A program made the translations under genes and the position numbers. From Deltaproteobacteria bacterium (GTDB lineage: Bacteria > Myxococcota_A > Polyangia > Polyangiales > Ga0077539), in NCBI GenBank assembly GCA_947477565.1, contig CANJUR010000012.1:35751-99750 (forward strand): a stretch of DNA of 64,000 nucleotides, written 5' to 3'. The notes beneath the pieces are model-generated. The model was not told the DNA's origin and did not search any database. It saw nothing but the letters and a program-made list of their open reading frames with translations. Positions 1 through 9,480 of this stretch are shown here, piece after piece. Numbering within the stretch: position 1 is the stretch's first letter; each line of letters starts with the position of its first letter.

Positions 1-918
1 AAGCCTGTGCAACCGTAAATTGAGCGCGCTGATCTTGCCGGTAAGTGCGCCGCGCAGTCGGCGGCGGAAATCTTCAAGGCGGTCGCGCTCGTCCTCGAGG
101 ACCGGAGTGCAGAGCGTCGCGGCGGCGGTCGGCGTGGCCGCGCGCAGATCGGCGACGAGGTCGGCAAGGGTGTAGTCGACCTGGTGACCGACTGCGGACA
201 CGACCGGCACGCGGCACCCCGCGATGGCGCGGGCGACCCGCTCGTCATTGAAGGCCGCGAGGTCTTCGCTGGCGCCGCCGCCGCGGCCGATGATCACTAC
301 TTCGACCGGGCGTACACGCTGGATCAGGGCGATTGCGCGTGCGATCTGCACGGGGGCGTCGGCACCCTGGACCAGCGTCGGCGCGACCACGACGCGCACG
401 GGCCAACGGCGGAAGATCTCTTTGAGGATGTCCTGGAGCGCGGCGCCAGAGGGGCTGGTCACCACGCCGATGACTCGCGGGTATTTGGGCAGCGGCCGTT
501 TGCGCTCGTCCGCGAAGAGACCTTCGGCGCCGAGCTTCTCCTTGAGCGCCTCGAACGCCGCGGCGGCAGCCCCGGCACCGGCGGTCATGGAGGTGTCTCC
601 GACGAACTGGAACTGCCCCCGTGGGCCGTAGATCGAGGGCTTTCCGCGTAGGAGAATCTTCTCTCCGACGGTCATCTTCGCCTTCGCTTTGGCGAGGCTG
701 CCCTTCCACATGACGCACGTGAGTCGTGCGTCTTCGCGCTCGTCCTTCAACTCGAAGTAGAGGTGCCCCGAGGGCACGATTTTGGAGGAGCAGATCTCCC
801 CTTCGATCCAGACCGACGTGGCGAAGCGCTGCTCCAGGCTCTCCCGCGCGGCGCGGTTGAACTCACTTACAGAGAGCGGTTTCGGCACGGTCGCTATGAG
901 GCGGAGGGCATCGTTCAT
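1..918 (-). CDS. xseA: Exodeoxyribonuclease VII large subunit, 3' end cut by window edge
   Basis: Catalytic subunit of exonuclease VII, which with XseB degrades single-stranded DNA to oligonucleotides in the cytoplasm. Reading the complement from ATG at 918 gives 306 uninterrupted codons that run off position 1. The N-terminal OB-fold is clear (PLSVSEFN near residue 14, then VWIEGEICSSK, LYFELKD and CVMWKG). It is followed by the nuclease domain with PRVIGVVTSPSGAALQDIL, VIIGRGGGASEDL, FNDERVARAI and VSAVGHQVDYTLADLVAD, all typical of XseA. The family is usually about 400-450 residues, so roughly the last third lies outside the window. No strong ribosome-binding site is seen before the ATG, but the frame and the N-terminus fit the family. 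No xseB-like frame is seen upstream within the window. Confidence 0.95.
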   Translation of the reverse strand, partial: MNDALRLIATVPKPLSVSEFNRAARESLEQRFATSVWIEGEICSSKIVPSGHLYFELKDEREDARLTCVMWKGSLAKAKAKMTVGEKILLRGKPSIYGPRGQFQFVGDTSMTAGAGAAAAAFEALKEKLGAEGLFADERKRPLPKYPRVIGVVTSPSGAALQDILKEIFRRWPVRVVVAPTLVQGADAPVQIARAIALIQRVRPVEVVIIGRGGGASEDLAAFNDERVARAIAGCRVPVVSAVGHQVDYTLADLVADLRAATPTAAATLCTPVLEDERDRLEDFRRRLRGALTGKISALNLRLHRL

Positions 919-1303
919 CGGCAGGCCAAACCTATAGACCACGACGGGTCGCGAAGGGAGTCATGGATCGCTCCGTGGGTGACCTTCTAGCTGCTCCAAA
1001 TATAATTCCGATCGGCCAATGGGGAGCATGGCGGGCGCGTTGTCGAGGGAGATGTTTCTCACCAACGCCACGGAGGCTCCAGATGAACTCTCTTTGATTG
1101 TCTCGCTTCGTTCTCATGCAGTCTCGGTGGGAGGCGAATGGGTCGCTGATCCGCTTCTTCCTGTGCGTTGTCCTTCCTGATTCATCGCCCATGAGCCGCA
1201 GCCCGCGACCGGTCCGTTGCGGCACGCACTCCGGGCCGGGATGGCCCACTCCGACGCACCCCTCGCTCAAGCCAAACGTCCTAATTCTCCCGGTGGTTGA
1301 GTT
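919..1303. other. Intergenic region, no gene seen
   Basis: This 385-base stretch lies between the divergent xseA and the DUF2330 gene. Short open frames on both strands have no recognisable domain, signal peptide or ribosome-binding site. The segment around 1000-1180 is locally more AT-rich than its surroundings, as expected for divergent promoters, but no promoter could be assigned with confidence. Confidence 0.4.
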
Positions 1304-2571
1304 TTGGCGCCGGTTGGAGAATCCACTGAGGAGAGACCAACCACGAACCCAACGACCTGGACCCCTGCGCTCTTCCTGGTGGCCGCCATCGGAGTACCGA
1401 CCTTCTCCAGCGGCGTCGCCGACGCGTGCGGCAGGTGCTTCGCTTCATCGGAGACCAACCAGGTCGTGACCGACCACCTGATGCTCGTAGCGCTCCACGC
1501 GAGCGAGTCGATCTTGTGGGATCAGATTCGCTACTCGGGTCGGCCGCAGGACTTCTCCTGGGTGCTGCCGGTGCAGGGCGACGCGACGGTCGAACTCGCC
1601 AGCGGGGCCTTCTTCGACACCATCTCGCAGGTCACTGCGCCGACGGTCACTGCGCACGCGGCGGTGTGCCCCGGTGCCTGTAGCTTCGGCTTCCTGGGGA
1701 GTGCCGATTACAGCACAGCACCCGCGTTGGACGGCGGCGTGCAGGTCATCGCGACCGCGGTCGTGGGTCCGTACCAGACGGTCACGCTGCGCAGCACCGA
1801 CGCGGACGCGCTCTCCACGTGGCTGCGCGCCAACAGCTACGCCATCCCGACGAGCATCGAGCCGATGATCCGGCACTACACCGACCTGCACATGGACTTT
1901 ATCGCGCTGCGCCTTCGGCCGGGCGAAGGGGTCCAGGCGATGCAGCCGGTTCGCGTGCGCTTCGCGACGCCTTCACCGGTGCTCCCGTTGCGCATGGTCA
2001 GCGCGGGTATCGCGGACAAGGTCGGCATCTCCCTCTTCGTGTTCAGCGAGGGCCGCTCAGAGGCGATGAACTTCCCCAACGCCCTCGTCGATCGCGCCCA
2101 CGTCGCCTGGGACTACGGCACGAGGACGAGCAACTACGCGGTGATGTTTCGCGCGACGCTGACGCCCTCCGCTGGGCGAGCGTGGGTCACCGAGTCGGCG
2201 CAGCCCGCGGACAGATACAGCAACAACTTCCGCTACCACACTGACGCCTCGCCGACTGGGGTGTGGCCGTGGCAGGGCTGTCGCAGCCGTGGGTCACTCG
2301 CATGCGTGCGGACCTCCCGGCCTCCGCGCTCGATCGCGACCTACATCGGCAGGCCGCCGCCAGCAGCGCCGAGCTAGCGCCGTCGTTTCGGGCGGGAGTT
2401 CTCGTCAACCCTCCACCATGCGCCACCGCCGATAGCTTCTACAGCGGAACAGATTCCTCCGCTCGCGGCCTCTCCTGCTCGACTGCGCCGGGTACCGCCG
2501 CTCTGCGTGGTTTCGCTGGTCTGCTCGCGCCCGGCCTCGCCGCGAGCGTTGTGCGCCGTCGCCGTCGCTGA
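1304..2571 (+). pseudogene. DUF2330-type exported protein, frameshifted and with a doubtful start
   Basis: The first frame (to the stop at 2377) matches the DUF2330 layout: an exported N-terminus ending in ADACGRCFA, then WDQIRYSGRPQDFSWVLPV, and paired Cys in VCPGACSFG. Near 2245-2250 the family-like continuation leaves this frame. It resumes one base out as LADWGVAVAGLSQPWVTRM and runs to the stop at 2569-2571, ending in a MYXO-CTERM-like tail (CSTAPG, hydrophobic stretch, then five Arg). One missing base near 2247 would restore a single protein of about 410 residues. The start is also odd. The only upstream start in frame is TTG at 1304, whereas a good GAGGAGA site (1328-1334) sits 8 bases before an ACG at 1343; an ATG there would give a normal signal peptide (NPTTWTPALFLVAAIG). 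The gene is either decayed or carries sequencing errors. Confidence 0.75.
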
Positions 2572-2621
2572 ACCATCGCTTGCGCCTCGCCCGATGCTCG
2601 CGCTAGCAACGGTCTACCCGC

Positions 2622-3545
2622 ATGGCGTCTGACCTCCTCGACCGACGCTTCCTCGCCGTCATAGGCAAGGGCGGCACTGGCAAGACTACCGTCGCAGCCT
2701 CCCTCGCAGTGCTCGCGGCCTCGCGCGGAAAGCGTGTGCTCGTCGCGATGTCGCAGGCCCGAGAGCGCATGAGCTCAATGCTCGAGTCGCAGTACATCAC
2801 CAGCGAGGTGGCGCAGATTCTCCCCAACATCGATGCCGTCAACCTCGACCCGGAGACGTGCCTCGACGAGTACGGGATGATGATCTTGAAGGTGCGCGCG
2901 CTCTACAAGGCCGTGATGGACAACCGGGCCATCAAGGGCTTCCTGCGTGCGGTCCCGGGCATGGACGCGTGGTCGATGCTCGGCAAGACGCTCTACCATG
3001 TGAAGCAGCGGGAGAACGGTCGGCCGGTCTACGACCTGGTCATCCTCGACGCGCCGGCGACCGGCCACGGACTCCAGATGCTGCGCGTGCCACAGGTGAT
3101 CACCAAGGTGGCGCCCATCGGGATCCTGCGACGCGAGGCCGAAGAGGGGCTCGCCATCATGCGCGACCCGCGGCAGTCCGGGATGGTGGTGGTGACGCTG
3201 GCCGAGGAGATGCCGACGGCGGAGACCGAAGAGCTCATTCCCAAGCTCACCGATGAGTTGCAGTTGCCGCTTGCCAAGCTGGTGATCAACCAGGTTCTTA
3301 CGCCCCTCTTCAAGATCGGCGTCGAGTCCGCCTGCGCAGCCGCGGAGGTTCTGGCCCGCGCTTCGGCGCTGGAGGGCGTGGCCCGGGTTGGATTGTCCCG
3401 CGCGAGGCGCGAAGCCCTGCAACGCACGATGATCGAGCGTCTCGCAAAGCTTCCCGGCAGCAAGGTGATGTTGCCCGCGCTGGCGGTCGAGCAGGTGCGC
3501 CGCGCGGACATCGAAATGCTCGCCCGCGGACTCGGCAGCCTCTAG
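2622..3545 (+). CDS. ArsA/anion-transporting-ATPase-like P-loop ATPase
   Basis: A 307-residue cytoplasmic ATPase of the SIMIBI class. The deviant Walker A motif GKGGTGKTT is at residues 15-23, with the signature Lys near its start. LVILDAPATGHGLQMLRVP around residues 143-161 corresponds to the switch II/Walker B region of ArsA-like proteins. PTAETEELIPKL and VINQVL are also typical of the family. ArsA proper couples ATP hydrolysis to arsenite efflux, and Get3 relatives target membrane proteins. No arsB, arsR or arsD is nearby and the protein is a single half-size unit, so an arsenic role is not supported. The GTP/ATPase fold is secure but the cargo is unknown. Start is ATG with a moderate upstream purine content. 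Confidence 0.85.
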   Translation: MASDLLDRRFLAVIGKGGTGKTTVAASLAVLAASRGKRVLVAMSQARERMSSMLESQYITSEVAQILPNIDAVNLDPETCLDEYGMMILKVRALYKAVMDNRAIKGFLRAVPGMDAWSMLGKTLYHVKQRENGRPVYDLVILDAPATGHGLQMLRVPQVITKVAPIGILRREAEEGLAIMRDPRQSGMVVVTLAEEMPTAETEELIPKLTDELQLPLAKLVINQVLTPLFKIGVESACAAAEVLARASALEGVARVGLSRARREALQRTMIERLAKLPGSKVMLPALAVEQVRRADIEMLARGLGSL

Positions 3546-3610
3546 CGCCATCGTCAGGCACTACTCGTCGATTGACGCGGTCGCGGTGAACAGTGTCCCA
3601 TGCGCGGGTG

Positions 3611-4399
3611 ATGGCAAGTCGGCGGTCTCTGGGGTCGCGTCGGTGGGCAGGGCTTACGGCGCTGGTATTCGTGACGGCAGGATCGGCGTTTGCGCATGAT
3701 GTGCGCGGGACGCTGACGGGGGCCGACGCGTTGAGTCCGGCCCCGCGGACGACGCCGACACGGTGGCGAGGGTCGTTCTGGGAGGTGCCCAACGGGGCGC
3801 TCGCCATCACGTCGCCTCGGGCGAACGTCGAGCGTGACCTCGCGGTGGTGCTAACCGGATCCTCGGTGGAGCAGTCCCGTCAGCCGGTGACGGTGTCCGT
3901 GGAGGGCGGGCGATGTCGGCCAGGGACGGTGCTTCTCTCTCCAGGCACCACGCTCACGCTGGACAACCAGGACCTGCTCGCCCACGAGTTTTATGCGGTT
4001 CGCACCGGGCAGGAGGAGCGCGTGGTGCCGGCAGAGGTCACCGCCGTGCGGACGCGCCGCCAGGTGAGCCTGCCCGCGGCGGGGACGTATGAGTTGCGCG
4101 ACGCGCGGCAGCCGAGTTTTCGGTGCTGGCTGGTGGCGGGAGCCGGGCAGGGCAGGGTGCTACCGCCGGATCGCACCGGGGCCTTCGTGGCCACGGGGCT
4201 CGAGGACGGTTCGTACACCGTAAAGGCCTATTTTGAAGGCGTCGAGAGGGCGTCGGCGGAGGTCGCGGTGGCGGGGCGCGAGACCACAGTGACGCTGGCA
4301 ATCGGCGCTGCGAGTGCTCCGGCGAGTGCTCCGGTGAGTGCTCCGGCGACGCCTGCGGAAGCGGAAGAACAGCGCCATCACCGGCGTCGGGATCACTGA
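3611..4399 (+). CDS. Secreted cupredoxin-like protein with Ala/Pro-rich tail
   Basis: A 262-residue exported protein. The chosen start is ATG 3611, which gives MASRRSLGSRR followed by a hydrophobic segment and the cleavage-like site SAFAHD; a GTG 18 bases upstream is also possible. The middle (LLSPGTTLTLDNQDLLAHEFY, then FRCWLVAG) resembles a cupredoxin-type beta sandwich, but a complete His-Cys-His-Met copper set is not evident. The next part (TGAFVATGLEDGSYTVKAYFEG) looks like a carboxypeptidase-regulatory-like beta domain. Near the C-terminus a 12-base unit is repeated three times (about 4311-4350, encoding SAP-A/V), before a basic His/Arg tail. The MXAN_5187-type gene starts 18 bases downstream, so the two are probably co-transcribed. 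The molecular function is not established. Confidence 0.7.
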   Translation: MASRRSLGSRRWAGLTALVFVTAGSAFAHDVRGTLTGADALSPAPRTTPTRWRGSFWEVPNGALAITSPRANVERDLAVVLTGSSVEQSRQPVTVSVEGGRCRPGTVLLSPGTTLTLDNQDLLAHEFYAVRTGQEERVVPAEVTAVRTRRQVSLPAAGTYELRDARQPSFRCWLVAGAGQGRVLPPDRTGAFVATGLEDGSYTVKAYFEGVERASAEVAVAGRETTVTLAIGAASAPASAPVSAPATPAEAEEQRHHRRRDH

Positions 4400-4417
4400 A
4401 AAGCGGAGCGGTCGGCG

Positions 4418-5869
4418 ATGTTGTTCTCGAGGTTCTGGATGGTGTTGCTGGTGCTCGTCGCTGGCGCGTCGGTGGCGGCGATGACGATGGCGCGGAAGAC
4501 CTACGATCACGACCGCGCGAGCGACGTGGCGGTGATGGTCGATAGCGACCGGCGCATGGTGGAGGAGTTTCTTCGACGCGATGCGCGTACGCGGCTCGAC
4601 GACCTGGGCCCGCTCGCCTCGGATACGAGCCTGGTGTCGCTGATGGTGACTGCCACGCGGCGCACGTCGGACACGCCTGCAGCGATCGGCCCGGCCATCA
4701 GCACTCGGCTGCGCGAACTCAATCTGGGGCTTGGTCCGCTGCGCGGTGAAGTGCTCTTCGCGGTGGACCCACGCGGTCTCATCGTGGGTCGCGTGGGACT
4801 GCAGGAGAACGAGGTAGGCCAGTTTGTCGGCGGGCTACCCCTCGTCGAGCGGGCCATCGCGGGCAATGTGCGTGACGACCTCTGGGAGATCTCTGGTACC
4901 GCCTACCGGATGGCCGCGCGGCCGGTGATCTCAGACGGTCGCTACTACGTCGGTGCGGTGGTGCACGGACTCGCGATACAGCCTCGCTTCGTCGAGACGG
5001 TGGCGCAACTCATCCCAGGCGCCTCGGTGATCTTCTTCGGCGTCGGTCAGACCTACGGCGGGTTTACGCCGGTGCCCGAGCGCGGGGGCGTGGCTGCGCC
5101 GCCGATTGGCTCGCTCGCGGACCCGCTGCGCACGCTGGGGCAGCGCAGTGAATGGACCACCCGGGGGGCGGTGTCCTTCGATCTGCCCGAGCAGGGCGGT
5201 CGGGTGGCATATGCGGCGCTTCCGGGCAGCGTGGGTGCGGGTATCGCGGTGGGCCGCGGACTCCCTTCGATGCCGCCGGACTTTCTCCTGCGCGCCTCGA
5301 AAGACGACGTGGGCCGAGTGCCCTTCGCGGCGATTCTCTCGGCGGTGGCGGGTCTCATCCTGGCGGGTTTTGCGCTCTTCTACTGGGAGTACGACAGCAA
5401 GCGGAAGCGCCTCATCGCGGCGATGCGCGAACTCCAGAGCGGCCCCGCGAACCGGGTCGATCCGCTTCTGCTCGACGGATTCGCGCGCGACGTCGCGGTG
5501 GCTGCCAACGAGGGCATCGACGAGGTGGTGAAGCGCGAGATCGGGCGCTCGGGCGGCAAGTTGCGCAGCGTCAACGACCTCGAATCGCTGCTCTCCAATG
5601 CGGGCGAAGTTCCGGGCTCCGCGGCGGACGCACGATTGCCGCTCAACGAGGCGGACGAGCAGCGGCAATGGCGGGAGGTCTTCGAGCAGTTCGTCGCGCG
5701 TCGGCGAGAGTGTGGCGAGGCCGTCGATGACGTGACCTGGGATCGCTTCTCCTCCACGCTCCAGAAGAGCCGCGCGGAGGTGGTCTCGCGGGCCCGCAGC
5801 CGCAGTGCTCTGTTTACGGTGGTGGTAAAAGACGGCCGCGCTGCGGTGAAGGCCGCGCCGCTCGGCTAA
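4418..5869 (+). CDS. MXAN_5187-type membrane sensor-like protein
   Basis: A 483-residue inner-membrane protein. TM1 (about residues 4-24) is followed by an extracytoplasmic region of roughly 280 residues. That region contains LFAVDPRGLIVGRVG and a later YRMAARPVISDGRYYVGAVVHG, the pattern of double-Cache-type sensor domains. TM2 lies at about 307-327. The cytoplasmic end (about 400-483, with FEQFVARRRECGE, W-x-R-F and VVVKDGRAAVKAAP) closely resembles the C-terminal domain named after Myxococcus MXAN_5187. No kinase, HAMP or cyclase module is seen, so output probably runs through the MXAN_5187 domain, whose activity is not known to me. It likely forms a unit with the upstream cupredoxin-like gene. 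Confidence 0.75.
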   Translation: MLFSRFWMVLLVLVAGASVAAMTMARKTYDHDRASDVAVMVDSDRRMVEEFLRRDARTRLDDLGPLASDTSLVSLMVTATRRTSDTPAAIGPAISTRLRELNLGLGPLRGEVLFAVDPRGLIVGRVGLQENEVGQFVGGLPLVERAIAGNVRDDLWEISGTAYRMAARPVISDGRYYVGAVVHGLAIQPRFVETVAQLIPGASVIFFGVGQTYGGFTPVPERGGVAAPPIGSLADPLRTLGQRSEWTTRGAVSFDLPEQGGRVAYAALPGSVGAGIAVGRGLPSMPPDFLLRASKDDVGRVPFAAILSAVAGLILAGFALFYWEYDSKRKRLIAAMRELQSGPANRVDPLLLDGFARDVAVAANEGIDEVVKREIGRSGGKLRSVNDLESLLSNAGEVPGSAADARLPLNEADEQRQWREVFEQFVARRRECGEAVDDVTWDRFSSTLQKSRAEVVSRARSRSALFTVVVKDGRAAVKAAPLG

Positions 5870-8224
<2,355 letters not shown>

Positions 8225-8258
8225 TTCCGTCGAGGCCGGTGGGGTTCGGCCCGCAGTG

Positions 8259-9380
8259 TCAGTGCCTCCAACGCATCCACGCGAAGACCACCGCCGCGAG
8301 CACCATCGCAGCGAAGAGCGGGGTGGCCCATGACCGATGCCGTGTCGATCTCGCAGCCGGTGACCATCGTGGGTGTGATTCGGGGTCTGAAGACGGAACG
8401 TGGACGGGTCCGATCGCTGGCCCCGGGCTCACCGCGAGGACGGTGCGCCGCTCGGTGGGCGTGAGGTCTTCTTCCGAGATCGGGGCAGGCAGCGTGGAGT
8501 AGACGACTCGTAGTACTTCCATCAGCACACGCACGGTCGCGGGGCGACGGTTCGGGTCCTTCTCGAGGCAGCTCATGACGACCGTCGCGAGGGAGAAGGA
8601 AAGGCCCGGGAGGCGGCGTTGCAGCGGGATCGGATGTTCGTTCGACACCGCGATGGCCATCGCTCCGACGCTCGCACCCTGAAACGGCAGCGCCCCGCTG
8701 AGAAGCTCATAGAACATCACGCCGAGGGACCAAACATCCGAGCGCGCGGTGAGATGGCGAGGGTCGCAAAACTGCTCCGGCGACATGTACGCGGGCGATC
8801 CGAGCGTGACGTCTGAGCCAGTGATGCGGAGGTGGTCTTCGAGGTGACCTGCGATCACCGCGAGGCCGAAATCCATCAGCCGTGGCGACCAGCCGACACC
8901 GTCGCGGACGAGGAAGACGTTCTCGGGTTTGAGGTCGCGGTGCACCACACCGGCGCTGTGCAAGACGGCCAGTGCGTCGAGCACCGGAAGCATGAGTGGG
9001 ATGAGGTCACGCGCCGGCACCGGACCGCGGCGGTACTGTGCGTACGTCGCCAGGTCGATGCCGTCGAGGAACTCCTGCACCAGATACGGCGAGCCTCGCT
9101 CGTCGATGCCGACGTCTTCGATCCGCACGATATTGGGGTGAATCACGAGCGTGGCCGCCCGGCCCTCGTGCAAGACCCGCCGCGCGTACATCGCGCTCGA
9201 GGCGAGTTCCGGGCGCAACAACTTGATGGCCACCACGCGCCCCTGCGAGACGTGCTCGGCCCGATAGACCTCGCCCATTCCGCCGACGCCCAGCCGGGCG
9301 ACCAAACGCCACCGTCCGTCGACCATCTCGCCGACGCGGGTCGAGGCGAGCACGAGATCGCGCGAAACAGGGTTGGGCAT
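8259..9380 (-). CDS. Membrane-anchored Ser/Thr protein kinase
   Basis: A 373-residue eukaryote-like (PknB/Stk type) kinase with all catalytic elements. The glycine loop is GVGGMGEVY (31-39), the ATP lysine is K53 in VAIK, the catalytic loop HRDLKPEN has D148, and the metal-binding DFG has D169. SPAYMSPEQF provides the APE-equivalent site and DVWSLGVMFYELL the F-helix region. A Pro/Ser-rich juxtamembrane stretch leads to one transmembrane helix at about 348-366 and a short basic external end (WMRWRH), so there is essentially no extracellular sensor domain. It is divergent from the pseudokinase receptor at 9481, with 100 bases between the start codons. This suggests co-regulation and possibly a kinase/pseudokinase partnership, which is inference. 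Confidence 0.95.
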   Translation of the reverse strand: MPNPVSRDLVLASTRVGEMVDGRWRLVARLGVGGMGEVYRAEHVSQGRVVAIKLLRPELASSAMYARRVLHEGRAATLVIHPNIVRIEDVGIDERGSPYLVQEFLDGIDLATYAQYRRGPVPARDLIPLMLPVLDALAVLHSAGVVHRDLKPENVFLVRDGVGWSPRLMDFGLAVIAGHLEDHLRITGSDVTLGSPAYMSPEQFCDPRHLTARSDVWSLGVMFYELLSGALPFQGASVGAMAIAVSNEHPIPLQRRLPGLSFSLATVVMSCLEKDPNRRPATVRVLMEVLRVVYSTLPAPISEEDLTPTERRTVLAVSPGPAIGPVHVPSSDPESHPRWSPAARSTRHRSWATPLFAAMVLAAVVFAWMRWRH

Positions 9381-9480
9381 GGATCGAAGACCTACCCGCA
9401 GTCAACGAGTCGCCATCGCTGCGGTCAAGAACACTGTGTGTGGTGACGTTCGGGTGTTTGGCTGTACCAATCTCTTTCAC

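Noticed and set aside
2622..3545. An arsenite-efflux (arsA) function for the ArsA-like ATPase
   Set aside because: No ars genes are nearby, and the protein is a single half-unit without arsenic-specific Cys residues that I could identify.
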